The notes: generated by a model from the letters alone, not told the origin. A stretch of 64,000 nucleotides of DNA from Candidatus Sulfurimonas baltica (GCF_015265455.1 NZ_CP054492.1:124001-188000), one strand, 5' to 3'; positions 26,416-36,208 are shown, counted from the stretch's first letter. Numbers and translations: made by a program.

Positions 26416-27864
26416 ATGAGAAATGAGCGTTTGTTTAAAGTTGGTGTAAATCTAGTCAGATTTGCGTGGCTGGTGGAGATTGTTGCTGTATTGATAGGTT
26501 TTTTAATATCTATAATTGTTTCATACTCTGTCTATTTTCAGATAAATAGAGCAGATGAAGCATTTACATTTGGAGATTACTCAACAATATTGGTAGCGGG
26601 ATTGCCATTTTTCTTGGTGGCGATTGTAGAGGCTACTAAAATACCAGTAGCAACTGCACTGATGTATGCTAAGCATAGAAGTTGGAGAATAATACTTTTT
26701 ATAGGATTATTATTGTTGGCGACTATTACTTTTGAGACTATGATTAACGGGTTTGAGAGAAATTTTTCTAACTTAACTTTAACTATAGATGAGAAAAAAA
26801 ATGATGAACTTTTATTGCAGCATAAGATTGACATTTTAGAAGATAAAAAGAAGAAGATAGATGTTATATCTCCGGAGAGAGTTGAATCTTCTTGGAACCA
26901 AAGAATAGCAATTGCAAACGAGAGTTTTAACACAAGAGTAAGCAAACAAAGAGAGTTTATAGAAGCCCAGATAAACTCTTTGTCTAAAAATGACATGGAT
27001 AAAATTAATGATGAGATCTCAAAACTTTCAGAACAAGAGAGTGAAATATACAAGTCATGGGATAATGAGAGAACTGAGCTAAGAGGGCGAGTGAGAGGTT
27101 TGATAAATCAAAATATTGAGGGCTCAACATCTGATAAAGTAAAATTGGCGCAAGAGTTAGATGCACTAAAGGCTGAGATGAAAAGAGAGCTTGATGATTC
27201 TAATTTTTTAACAAGACTAGGGATTGAGAATAAATACAGAGCATTAATAGAGAAAAAAGAGAAGAGACTATATGCTGTTACTGATTATGCAGTCGGGTCT
27301 AAAGCTATTGAGCAACAAACAAAGTCTGAGGAGCAGCTTCAAGAGCATTTAGCGGTTGTAGCAAAGAATTATCAGGCACGTATTGATACCGTTAGAAATA
27401 GGATAGACTACCTAAATAAAAAAATAAAAAGTCATCAAGAAGCTAATGAATTTTTGGAAAACAAGTACAGAAACGAATTAAATACTTTTACTACTAATGC
27501 TTCTCAAAACAGAAGAACTACAGTTCAAAAAGCCGCGAATGACAGAAACTATAGCCTTAAAGAGTATGCAAATATCCAAGTAAAAGTCAAAGCTTATGAT
27601 GAGGAAATATTTAAGCTGATTGAGCAACAACGTGAGATTCATTATGGAATCAATAAGCTTGTAAATCAAAATCAGGTATACCGTGTTGCAACTTACATCA
27701 GTGGTAAAGATAATGCAATAGAAGTGCCACGTGATATAGTTGGTCTAGTTGCATTGGTGTGGTTTGCGTCATTGGCATTTATCTGTGCCGTTGCAGGTGT
27801 ATTTCTTGCAATATCAGGAATATATATACAAAAAATATATTCAGGCGAGTATGAGCTGACGTGA
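26416..27864 (+). CDS. Membrane protein with long cytoplasmic coiled coil
   Basis: 482 residues, no recognised family. Three membrane segments near the N-terminus (about 14-42, 57-75, 88-104), then about 300 residues of Lys/Glu-rich coiled coil (LLLQHKIDILEDKKKKID ... KSHQEANEFLENKYRNEL), then a fourth membrane segment at about 440-468 (VGLVALVWFASLAFICAVAG). It overlaps the following dicarboxylate/amino-acid symporter by 4 nt, so the two are cotranslated and could act together, perhaps as a scaffold around the transporter. Confidence 0.75.
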   Translation: MRNERLFKVGVNLVRFAWLVEIVAVLIGFLISIIVSYSVYFQINRADEAFTFGDYSTILVAGLPFFLVAIVEATKIPVATALMYAKHRSWRIILFIGLLLLATITFETMINGFERNFSNLTLTIDEKKNDELLLQHKIDILEDKKKKIDVISPERVESSWNQRIAIANESFNTRVSKQREFIEAQINSLSKNDMDKINDEISKLSEQESEIYKSWDNERTELRGRVRGLINQNIEGSTSDKVKLAQELDALKAEMKRELDDSNFLTRLGIENKYRALIEKKEKRLYAVTDYAVGSKAIEQQTKSEEQLQEHLAVVAKNYQARIDTVRNRIDYLNKKIKSHQEANEFLENKYRNELNTFTTNASQNRRTTVQKAANDRNYSLKEYANIQVKVKAYDEEIFKLIEQQREIHYGINKLVNQNQVYRVATYISGKDNAIEVPRDIVGLVALVWFASLAFICAVAGVFLAISGIYIQKIYSGEYELT

Positions 27865-29084
27865 TTCAAAAAATTAAAAAATACTCCACAACAAACACCT
27901 TGGTAGTTTTTGGAATTATTTTTGGTGCTTTGTTTGGAGTGTTTTTACCTGAACTGGCTCTAAAACAGCAGGTGATTGGACAAATTTTTGTAAGTTTTTT
28001 AAAAATGCTGGTAGTCCCTTTAGTTTTTTCAAGTATATATATTGCAATAATGGGACTTGGAAGCTTAAATGATTTAAAATCAATCGGACTCAAAACAATT
28101 GGGTTATACCTTCTCACTACAGCTTTAGCTGTTTTGTTAGCTATTGTTGTGATGAACTTAGTGCCAATTGGAGAGCCCACTTCTGTTGAAGGCTTGGAGT
28201 ACATCAAAGCATCACAAATAGAACCATTCTCCTTTAAATCAATGATACTTAGTTTTATTCCTACAAATATTTTCAACTCTTTAGCAAATGGCTCAATGAT
28301 GCAAATTATTGTTTTTTCAGTTTTATTTGCCATAGCTTCAATGCATCTGCATGTAAAGAGACAAGAGTTGATGCTTGATTTTTTTACAGCTATTACAAAT
28401 GCAATGCTTACAATGGCAGAGTGGGTTATTAAACTTACCCCTATTGGGGTTTTTAGTCTTATCTCTTATGTTATTGCAGAACAGGGTGTTGAGATAGTTT
28501 TTGGCCTTTGGAAGTATCTGCTGATGGTTATTTCAGTTTTATTTATTCATGCTGTTGTTACCCTTCCGGCTCTGTTAGCCATTTTTGGTAAAATCAATCC
28601 ATTTAGATATTTAAGTGATATTCGTGAAGCACCAATAATGGCGTTTTCAACCGCTTCAAGTGCAGCAACTCTCCCTGTCTCAATGCGTATTGCAGAAGAA
28701 GCGGGCGGAGTTGATGAAAAACATGCATCTTTTGTGCTCCCTTTAGGCGCAACGGTTTCAATGGATGGAACGGCAGCTTATCTTACAATAGCAGTATTGT
28801 ATATTTCACATTTGGCCGGCATTGATTTGAGTTTAGCAGACCAAGCGCTTTTGGGAATAACCGTGGTTGCACTAAGTGTTGGAGTTGCGGCACTGCCGAG
28901 TGCATCTCTTGTTATGATGGTTGTGATTTTAAATCAAATAGGATTGCCTGTTGAGTATATTGCACTTATCATAGCAGTGGATAGGATATTAGACATGGCA
29001 AGAACATCTTTGAATGTCACATCAGATTTAGTTGTTGTGAAAATTATTGATCAGATTCAAAAAACAATAATAAAAGAAAAATAG
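27861..29084 (+). CDS. Dicarboxylate/amino acid:cation symporter (DAACS)
   Basis: 407 residues with GltP/DctA architecture. The serine-rich hairpin AFSTASSAATLPVSMR, the GATVSMDGTAAYLTIAVLYI stretch and the terminal DRILDMARTSLNVTSDL motif are diagnostic of sodium- or proton-coupled glutamate/aspartate or C4-dicarboxylate uptake. GTG start inside the end of the coiled-coil membrane protein gene. No terminator is evident before the downstream HD-GYP gene 41 nt further on. Confidence 0.93.
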   Translation: MIQKIKKYSTTNTLVVFGIIFGALFGVFLPELALKQQVIGQIFVSFLKMLVVPLVFSSIYIAIMGLGSLNDLKSIGLKTIGLYLLTTALAVLLAIVVMNLVPIGEPTSVEGLEYIKASQIEPFSFKSMILSFIPTNIFNSLANGSMMQIIVFSVLFAIASMHLHVKRQELMLDFFTAITNAMLTMAEWVIKLTPIGVFSLISYVIAEQGVEIVFGLWKYLLMVISVLFIHAVVTLPALLAIFGKINPFRYLSDIREAPIMAFSTASSAATLPVSMRIAEEAGGVDEKHASFVLPLGATVSMDGTAAYLTIAVLYISHLAGIDLSLADQALLGITVVALSVGVAALPSASLVMMVVILNQIGLPVEYIALIIAVDRILDMARTSLNVTSDLVVVKIIDQIQKTIIKEK

Positions 29085-29125
29085 TAAAATAAATATGCTA
29101 TAATTATTAGAATCGGGAGAGGGCT

Positions 29126-30643
29126 ATGATTAATGCAAGAGAATTAAAAGATATTACAAAAAATTTAACACTGCTTTACGTAGAGGATGAAGATGAGTTG
29201 AGAATCTCTGTAGAGAGTTATTTGAGTAAGATATTTGCTAATGTAGTCTCCGCCGCAAATGGCAAAGAGGGGCTGGATTACTACAAAAATGGTCAATTCG
29301 ATATTGTAATGACGGATATTCAGATGCCAATTATGGATGGTTTGGAGATGTCAAAACAAATAAAAGAGATTAACCATGATCAGGAGATTATTATCACCTC
29401 TGCATATGGGGAGACTGTTTATTTTCTTGAGTCAATTCGCATAGGGATTAATGGGTATATTATAAAGCCTATTGACTACATGCAGATGAATCAAGAGTTG
29501 TATAAATCTACATTGAAACTCGTTAGTTTTAAAGAAAATGCCGACTATAAACTTCATCTTGAAGATATGGTTGCAGAGCGGACAGAAAAAATCTTGGCTA
29601 TGGAAGATGAGAGAACAAGAAATTTTGAAAATACAATATTGTCATTTGTTGAGATGATTGAAGACCGCGACACATATACCGGCGGACACTCTCAGCGTGT
29701 AGCAAGCTATGCAAAACTCATTGCAAAAGAGATGGGTTTTAGCGATGAAGATTGTGAACTTCTCTACGTGGCGGGTATGATGCACGATATTGGTAAAATT
29801 GCCACACCAGATACAATACTGTTGAAGCCTGGCAAACTCAATGATATAGAGTATGAATTAATCAAAGAGCATGCAACGGTAGGTTACGAACTTCTTAATA
29901 AAATTCCTATGTACAAGAAGCATGCAGAGATAGTTAGACATCATCATGAGAGATATGACGGAAAAGGTTACCCGCAAGGTCTTGCAGGTGAAGAGATACC
30001 ATTACTTTCGCATATTTTACTTGTTGCAGATGCTTTTGACTCTATGACAACAAACCGTATCTATAAAGGGCGTAAAAATATTGAAAAAGCGGTAAGAGAG
30101 CTTAATGCATTCTCCGGTATGCAGTTTCATCCGGAGGTTGTAAAAAGTGCAATAAAAGTTCTTTCACAAATAGATATAGATACTTTAATAACACAATTGC
30201 CTCAAACAGAGATTGAAAAAGAGCGTTTCTCCTATTTTTTCCGTGACCAAATCACAGATGCCTACAATAAGCAGTATCTTGATTTTATATTAGAACGTAA
30301 TATCCAAAAAGAATATGTGTGTGTTAATAAGCTATACCTTCATAACTTTAATCAATATAACCAAAAAAACAGTTGGGAGGAGGGCGATGTTTTTTTAAAC
30401 AAGTTTGTTGCTTATTTGCACAAAAACTTCCCTCTATCAACTGTTTTCAGAGTCAATGGGGATGATTTTGTATTAATGAACAAAGAGCATGTGGAGATTG
30501 ATTTAGAAGAGTTTAAGAAGTTAGATTTTATACAAGATGCCAATGTTAATATAAGTGCTATGCATTTCGACCTAAGAAAAAAGAGTATATCAAACAAACG
30601 GGAACTCGAAGAGGCACTGTTGAATGGAGAGCAAGATGATTAA
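29126..30643 (+). CDS. Response regulator REC-HD-GYP-degenerate GGDEF
   Basis: 505 residues. Receiver domain (14-130; acidic VEDEDELR, phospho-site in FDIVMTDIQMPI), short coiled linker, HD-GYP phosphodiesterase (175-345; MMHDIGK near 220, HHERYDGKGYPQGL near 279) and a C-terminal GGDEF-like domain (375-500) with VNGDDFVLM in place of GGDEF. HD-GYP hydrolyses cyclic di-GMP. The changed GGDEF is probably inactive and may be a GTP or dimerisation sensor. Overlaps the next REC gene, so output likely depends on the kinases downstream. Confidence 0.9.
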   Translation: MINARELKDITKNLTLLYVEDEDELRISVESYLSKIFANVVSAANGKEGLDYYKNGQFDIVMTDIQMPIMDGLEMSKQIKEINHDQEIIITSAYGETVYFLESIRIGINGYIIKPIDYMQMNQELYKSTLKLVSFKENADYKLHLEDMVAERTEKILAMEDERTRNFENTILSFVEMIEDRDTYTGGHSQRVASYAKLIAKEMGFSDEDCELLYVAGMMHDIGKIATPDTILLKPGKLNDIEYELIKEHATVGYELLNKIPMYKKHAEIVRHHHERYDGKGYPQGLAGEEIPLLSHILLVADAFDSMTTNRIYKGRKNIEKAVRELNAFSGMQFHPEVVKSAIKVLSQIDIDTLITQLPQTEIEKERFSYFFRDQITDAYNKQYLDFILERNIQKEYVCVNKLYLHNFNQYNQKNSWEEGDVFLNKFVAYLHKNFPLSTVFRVNGDDFVLMNKEHVEIDLEEFKKLDFIQDANVNISAMHFDLRKKSISNKRELEEALLNGEQDD

Positions 30644-31034
30644 AGATATAAAAGCGCTAAAAGAGATGGTAAAAGAGCTGACAGTGCTCTATGTGGAAGA
30701 TGAAGATGAGATGAGAAGTGGGAGTGAACTTTTTTTAAAAAAGTTTTTTAATTTTGTCGAGACGGCTAAAGATGGAGAAGAGGGGCTTGAAAAATTTCAG
30801 ACAAATAGGCACGATATAATTTTCACCGATGTTATGATGCCAAGAATGGACGGGGAGGAGATGATAAAAAAAATTAAAGAGATTGATAACAATATTTTTT
30901 GTGTGACGCTAACCGCTTCCGAGGTAAGATTAGAAGATATCAAAGAGATGTGTGATTTATACTACAGAAAGCCAATCTCCTATGATGACATGAATACTGT
31001 TTTGCAGGAAATTGTAAAGAAATTCAATTTATAA
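30636..31034 (+). CDS. Single-domain response regulator
   Basis: A stand-alone receiver: VLYVEDEDEMRSGSEL supplies the acidic pocket, DIIFTDVMMPRMDG the phospho-acceptor Asp, TASEV the switch Thr and YYRKPI the conserved Lys. The ATG at 30636 lies 5 nt after GGAGA and overlaps the HD-GYP gene by 8 nt; an upstream in-frame ATG at 30624 is less well placed. No output domain, so it probably works by protein contact or as a phosphate sink for the three kinases that follow. Its receiver resembles that of the preceding protein. Confidence 0.88.
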   Translation: MIKDIKALKEMVKELTVLYVEDEDEMRSGSELFLKKFFNFVETAKDGEEGLEKFQTNRHDIIFTDVMMPRMDGEEMIKKIKEIDNNIFCVTLTASEVRLEDIKEMCDLYYRKPISYDDMNTVLQEIVKKFNL

Positions 31035-31066
31035 AATAAATTTTTAAATTATAGGGATGTAAAAAA

Positions 31067-32935
31067 ATGAGGCTTTTCATATTAATAATCACTATTATGT
31101 TAACAGCATCACTTTTCGCACATGAAGAGATGAGAATAGGTGTAAGGGCTTATAATGGTAAAGAAGCTGCCATAAAAAAGTGGGGAGAAACTGTTAATGC
31201 TCTTAATAAAGAAATCCATGACCATAACATTACTGTAGTGCCGATAGTTACTTTTAAAGATATGGAAAAAGCGGTAGAAGAGCAAACTATTGATTTTATT
31301 TTAACAAACCCTACTGAATATGTCGCATTTGAAGTAAGAGACAATGTTCGAAGAATTACCACTCTTATAAATCATGCTGAAGAGGGTGGATTAACTCAGT
31401 TCTCATCTATTATTTTTACCAAGGCAGATAGAGACGATATTAATTTCTTGCAAGATACCAAGGGTAAATCTATACTAGGTTTAAAGAAACAGGCATTCGG
31501 TGCTTGGCAGATGGCTCATAAAGAGTTCTTAGATAACGGTATTGATCCATTTGAAGATTTGGATGTTAAATTTAACCTAGCTTCTACTCAACAAGAGATT
31601 GTATACGCTGTACTAAATGGTAAAGCAGATTTAGGAACAGTAAGAACAGGAGTAATGGAGAGATTGATAAAAGATGGAAAAATATTAACATCTGAAATAA
31701 AAGTAATCAATGTTAAAGTAGATAAATTTCCACTTCTTCATAGCACTTCTCTTTATCCCGAGTGGGCATTTGCTTCATTACCACATGTCCCTTTAGAGCT
31801 TACAAATAAAGTAGCAATAGCTTTGTTGCAGATAAAACCAGACGATGAGGCTGCTCTACAAGGGGGTTATACAGGCTGGACCACACCTCTTGAGTATACA
31901 GTGGTTAGCGACATATTAAAACAACTGAAAGTTTTTCCTTATGAAAATCATGGGAAGATAACTTTAGAGTTAGTATGGCAAGAGTATAAATATACCCTCC
32001 TTCTTCTTTCATTGGGTGTCCTATCACTAATGATTTACAATGCACATGTCAATAGTTTAAATGAAAGGTTGGAGCGAAAGGGTAAAAAATTAAAAGAGAC
32101 AAATGTAGAGCTAGAAAAAGCAACTCTTGAATTATCAAAATTTAGTAAAGAGTTAGAAAAAAGAGTAACTGATGAAGTAGCAGAGAATATGCAAAAAGAC
32201 AGACTAGTATACCAGCAATCAAAGATGGCATCAATGGGTGAGATGATAGGAAATATTGCACATCAGTGGAGACAGCCAATAGCCATTATATCTATGTGGG
32301 CTAACAATATAATAGCAGACATAGATATGGGAAATATTGAAAATGAACAATTAAGAAAATATGCAAACAGTATTAATGCTCAGACACAACATTTGTCACA
32401 GACCATAGATGATTTTAGAAACTTTTTTGCTCCAAACAAGGAGAAAAAGACATTCACACTCAAGAACAGCATAGACAAGACAATGTCCCTCTTAACAGCT
32501 TCATTTAAAACGCACAGTATTGAACTTATAGAAAATATAGAAGAGATAGAGATAACAGCTTTGGAGAATGAGCTTACCCAAGGCATATTAAATATTATAA
32601 AAAATGCAAAAGATATACTCGTTACACTGCCTCGGGAAAGTAGAAAACTTATCTTTGTCAACGTTTACAAACAAGGCAATAGAGCGATTATAGAGATAAA
32701 AGACAGTGGTGGAGGAATTCCAGAAAATATAATAGATAAAGTGTTTGAGCCATACTTTACAACGAAGCATAAATCACAAGGGACGGGGATAGGTCTTTAT
32801 ATGACAGAGTCTATAATTACTAAGCATTTACACGGAGAGATAAGTGTTGAAAACTCAGAGTACGATTATGAGGGGAAACATTACAAAGGGGCGGTGTTTG
32901 CTATAAGCTTGCCGACTAGTGAGGAAAAAGGGTGA
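31067..32935 (+). CDS. Histidine kinase with PhnD-like periplasmic sensor
   Basis: 622 residues. Signal peptide 1-18, PhnD-type substrate-binding fold (20-285: MRIGVRAYNGKEAAIKKW, VVPIVTFKDMEKAVEE, DFILTNPTEYVAF, DLGTVRTGVME), membrane helix about 303-320, coiled coil, then kinase core with His about 400 in GNIAHQWRQPI and ATPase motifs DSGGGIP and GTGIGLYM. PhnD-fused kinases such as TtrS sense oxyanions (tetrathionate); the ligand here is unknown. The kinase part is DNA-identical to that of the next gene over 635 bp. Confidence 0.92.
   Translation: MRLFILIITIMLTASLFAHEEMRIGVRAYNGKEAAIKKWGETVNALNKEIHDHNITVVPIVTFKDMEKAVEEQTIDFILTNPTEYVAFEVRDNVRRITTLINHAEEGGLTQFSSIIFTKADRDDINFLQDTKGKSILGLKKQAFGAWQMAHKEFLDNGIDPFEDLDVKFNLASTQQEIVYAVLNGKADLGTVRTGVMERLIKDGKILTSEIKVINVKVDKFPLLHSTSLYPEWAFASLPHVPLELTNKVAIALLQIKPDDEAALQGGYTGWTTPLEYTVVSDILKQLKVFPYENHGKITLELVWQEYKYTLLLLSLGVLSLMIYNAHVNSLNERLERKGKKLKETNVELEKATLELSKFSKELEKRVTDEVAENMQKDRLVYQQSKMASMGEMIGNIAHQWRQPIAIISMWANNIIADIDMGNIENEQLRKYANSINAQTQHLSQTIDDFRNFFAPNKEKKTFTLKNSIDKTMSLLTASFKTHSIELIENIEEIEITALENELTQGILNIIKNAKDILVTLPRESRKLIFVNVYKQGNRAIIEIKDSGGGIPENIIDKVFEPYFTTKHKSQGTGIGLYMTESIITKHLHGEISVENSEYDYEGKHYKGAVFAISLPTSEEKG
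32279..32913 (+). repeat. Kinase-core direct repeat, copy A (635 bp identical)
   Basis: Base-for-base identical by eye to 34067-34701 (offset 1788). Just upstream the copies differ at single positions (32278 A versus 34066 G, and the last base of the H-box His codon); downstream they diverge at the last codons. Covers most of HisKA and all of the HATPase domain. Confidence 0.9.
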
Positions 32936-32938
32936 AAG

Positions 32939-34714
32939 TTGAAATTTAGCCAAAAATTAATATTTATTTTTCTGTTTATTACTACTACTGTACTTTTGAA
33001 TATAGTGTGGCAAGAGAAGATAGAGCTGCTGAAAAAAGAAAAATATACAGCAGTCACGCAAGAGATACAAGAACAGACAAATATATTAGTTGAAGAGAAG
33101 AAAAATGCAACAGTTGCTATTGGTGTCTCATTGTCCTTTGACAAAACTATAAAAGAAGCATTGAAAAAAGATAAAGCAGAGCTAATAAAATTAGGTGAAC
33201 TCTCAGCATCCTTGCGAAAAAACAGTGATTTTAAAAATGTTTGGTTCCATGTTCTTACAGGAGAGGGAAAATGCTTTTATAGAAGCTGGACAGATAGGAG
33301 AGGCGACTCGGTAGTAAATAATAGAATTGATATTGAAGAGATGCTTAAAGATCCAAAAATAATGACAACCATCAGCATTGGCAACTACGATATGACATTT
33401 AAGGTAATGATTCCTATTTATGATGAAAAAAATCTACTAGGAATAATGGAAGTAATTACACATTTTAATTCTATCGCCAAAAAACTTGTTAAAAAAGGGA
33501 TAGAACCCATTATTCTGGCAGATAAAAAGTATAAAAAACAACTTCTATACCCTTTTACAAAACTGTTTATAGATGATTATTATGTAGCCAATCTAAATGC
33601 AAATCCTGAATATATGGATATTGTTGAGAAAAAAACTGTAGAACACTTTTTAACTTTAGAAAAAATTTACAATGAAGATAAAGAGAGAGGTAACTTAGAA
33701 ACACTTTACACGGTGCCTGACATTAAGGGTAACCCTTTGGGATACATCATACTCTTTAAGCCAATCAAGGAAATTGACATGTCAGATATAGAGTGGATGA
33801 AAGAGGAGATGGTTTACTACATTGTAATTTTGCTTATCTTATCCGCATCTATATTTTATTATCTTGCAAATAGAAAGATTATTTCTGCTATCTCATCTAA
33901 AAACAGAAGTATGAAAAAATTAAATGATTATTTGGAAAAAGCATTAATAGAGGAGAAGGAACTTCAAAGACAGCAGGAAAAAGAGAGACAAATTTTATTC
34001 CAGCAATCAAAGATGGCGGCCATGGGTGAGATGATAGGAAATATTGCACACCAGTGGAGACAGCCGATAGCCATTATATCTATGTGGGCTAACAATATAA
34101 TAGCAGACATAGATATGGGAAATATTGAAAATGAACAATTAAGAAAATATGCAAACAGTATTAATGCTCAGACACAACATTTGTCACAGACCATAGATGA
34201 TTTTAGAAACTTTTTTGCTCCAAACAAGGAGAAAAAGACATTCACACTCAAGAACAGCATAGACAAGACAATGTCCCTCTTAACAGCTTCATTTAAAACG
34301 CACAGTATTGAACTTATAGAAAATATAGAAGAGATAGAGATAACAGCTTTGGAGAATGAGCTTACCCAAGGCATATTAAATATTATAAAAAATGCAAAAG
34401 ATATACTCGTTACACTGCCTCGGGAAAGTAGAAAACTTATCTTTGTCAACGTTTACAAACAAGGCAATAGAGCGATTATAGAGATAAAAGACAGTGGTGG
34501 AGGAATTCCAGAAAATATAATAGATAAAGTGTTTGAGCCATACTTTACAACGAAGCATAAATCACAAGGGACGGGGATAGGTCTTTATATGACAGAGTCT
34601 ATAATTACTAAGCATTTACACGGAGAGATAAGTGTTGAAAACTCAGAGTACGATTATGAGGGGAAACATTACAAAGGGGCGGTGTTTGCTATAAGCTTGC
34701 CAATAAATAAATAA
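32939..34714 (+). CDS. Histidine kinase with cache-like periplasmic sensor
   Basis: 591 residues from a TTG preceded by GAGGAAAAAGGG, 3 nt after the previous kinase. TM1 at about 5-22, a large extracytoplasmic domain (30-280) with FYRSWTDRRGDS and KVMIPIYDEKNLLGIMEV, TM2 at about 287-305, then a kinase core with His near 371. The sensor resembles the one in the chemoreceptor at 42.7 kb ([30 protein letters not shown]), suggesting related ligands. The kinase core is a recent copy of, or converted from, the preceding gene. Confidence 0.92.
   Translation: MKFSQKLIFIFLFITTTVLLNIVWQEKIELLKKEKYTAVTQEIQEQTNILVEEKKNATVAIGVSLSFDKTIKEALKKDKAELIKLGELSASLRKNSDFKNVWFHVLTGEGKCFYRSWTDRRGDSVVNNRIDIEEMLKDPKIMTTISIGNYDMTFKVMIPIYDEKNLLGIMEVITHFNSIAKKLVKKGIEPIILADKKYKKQLLYPFTKLFIDDYYVANLNANPEYMDIVEKKTVEHFLTLEKIYNEDKERGNLETLYTVPDIKGNPLGYIILFKPIKEIDMSDIEWMKEEMVYYIVILLILSASIFYYLANRKIISAISSKNRSMKKLNDYLEKALIEEKELQRQQEKERQILFQQSKMAAMGEMIGNIAHQWRQPIAIISMWANNIIADIDMGNIENEQLRKYANSINAQTQHLSQTIDDFRNFFAPNKEKKTFTLKNSIDKTMSLLTASFKTHSIELIENIEEIEITALENELTQGILNIIKNAKDILVTLPRESRKLIFVNVYKQGNRAIIEIKDSGGGIPENIIDKVFEPYFTTKHKSQGTGIGLYMTESIITKHLHGEISVENSEYDYEGKHYKGAVFAISLPINK
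34067..34701 (+). repeat. Kinase-core direct repeat, copy B
   Basis: Identical to 32279-32913 in the neighbouring kinase gene; same strand, same frame. Recombination between the copies would delete one 1788-bp unit and leave a hybrid kinase. Confidence 0.9.
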
Positions 34715-34725
34715 AAGAGATAATA

Positions 34726-36204
34726 ATGATAAGTGAGATATTCTATAAAAGATTAAAAAAAATAAAAAAATATTATATTAATATTTTGATTTCTGCAACG
34801 CTTATAATTATTGTATTATTGGTGTGGAGCATTAATAATGAAGTGAAGCATTATAAAAATTTGGCATTAGAGTATGCAAAAATTTCTTTTGATAAAGATT
34901 TGTTGTTTAGACAGTGGGCTTCGAGCCATGGAGGAGTATATGTCCCCCCTACATCAAGAACACCCTCAAATCCATATCTGATTAACGTGGAAGATAAGGA
35001 TGTTGTGACAACAACAGGCAAGAGACTAACACTTATGAATCCCGCCTACATGTTAAGACAGCTAATGCAAGAGAGTGAAGGGCTGTATGGAGCAAAAGGA
35101 CATATAACAAGCTTAACTTTGCTTAATCCTAACAACAAGCCAAGCGATTGGGAAACTAAAGCACTTAAGTTGTTTGAAGAAGGTAAGGAAGAAGAGGTCC
35201 ATGAGTTTTTAAACAAAGATGGAAAAGAGTACATATACTATATGAGAGCCTTAGTTGTTGAAGATGATTGTATGAAATGCCATTCACATCAAGGGTATAA
35301 GGTAGGTGATGTAAGGGGTGGAGTCTCAGTCACTATACCTATGAAAAAATACAATGATGATATGTATAGTGCGATAAAAAGAGTTCTCTCGGTATTTTTT
35401 ATTTTTTACAGTATTGTTATCGGGGGTATGCTTTATACATATGGACGTCTAAAAAATTCCCTAGAAGAACAAAAGCGCCTCTATGAAGAGAACAGAAAAA
35501 AAGACGAGATAATGTTAACTCAATCGAGAAGCGCAGCCATGGGGGAGATGATTAGCATGATAGCTCATCAGTGGAGACAGCCTATATCAATAATCTCTAT
35601 GTGGGCAAATAATATAATGGCAGATATTGATATGGACGAAGTTAATAAAGAGGATTTGAGAAAATATGCTGAACATATAAATGAGCAAACTCAGTATCTA
35701 TCCCACACAATAGACGATTTTAGAAACTTCTTTAAACCGGACAAGGCTAAAGAGAAAGTTTTAATACAGGATGTTATGGAGGAGTGCTTAGGAGTTATCG
35801 GGAAAAGCTTAGAAAACAGCAATATAAATATAGAAAAAAATTATACATGTAAGACCCCTGTAGAAATATATGCAAGAGAGCTTATTCAAGTCTATATAAA
35901 TATACTAAAAAATGCAAAAGAGGCACTTGCTGAGCAAAAGATAGAAGAGGCTAATATAATTATCAATATTTATGAAGACAAGAATAGTGTGATTTGTGAA
36001 ATTAAAGATAATGCTAACGGGATTAAAGATGAGATAATTGAAAAAATATTCGATCCCTACTTTACAACAAAAGGTGTCCATTCAGGCACAGGGATAGGTC
36101 TATATATGAGCAAGATTATGATAGAACAGCACCTAAAAGGGACAATCAGTGCGGTTAATATTAAAAATGGTGTCTGCTTTAGTATCGCTATACCAAAAAA
36201 GTAA
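34726..36204 (+). CDS. Histidine kinase with c-heme (DUF3365/Tll0287-like) sensor
   Basis: 492 residues. TM1 17-37, periplasmic domain 40-210 containing a c-type heme motif Cys182-Met-Lys-Cys185-His186 and the flanking LTLMNPAYMLRQL and GDVRGGVSVTIPM segments typical of Tll0287/DUF3365 sensors, TM2 about 218-240, then H-box His280 in MIAHQWRQPISI and ATPase motifs. Likely senses redox state, O2 or NO through heme. Third kinase in line (11 nt after the second); its core is related but clearly diverged from the two identical ones. Confidence 0.92.
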   Translation: MISEIFYKRLKKIKKYYINILISATLIIIVLLVWSINNEVKHYKNLALEYAKISFDKDLLFRQWASSHGGVYVPPTSRTPSNPYLINVEDKDVVTTTGKRLTLMNPAYMLRQLMQESEGLYGAKGHITSLTLLNPNNKPSDWETKALKLFEEGKEEEVHEFLNKDGKEYIYYMRALVVEDDCMKCHSHQGYKVGDVRGGVSVTIPMKKYNDDMYSAIKRVLSVFFIFYSIVIGGMLYTYGRLKNSLEEQKRLYEENRKKDEIMLTQSRSAAMGEMISMIAHQWRQPISIISMWANNIMADIDMDEVNKEDLRKYAEHINEQTQYLSHTIDDFRNFFKPDKAKEKVLIQDVMEECLGVIGKSLENSNINIEKNYTCKTPVEIYARELIQVYINILKNAKEALAEQKIEEANIIINIYEDKNSVICEIKDNANGIKDEIIEKIFDPYFTTKGVHSGTGIGLYMSKIMIEQHLKGTISAVNIKNGVCFSIAIPKK

Positions 36205-36208
36205 AGTT

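Noticed and set aside
32380-34558. Two pairs of identical small - strand frames within the kinase genes
   Set aside because: Their identity only reflects the 635-bp direct repeat; they are antisense shadows.
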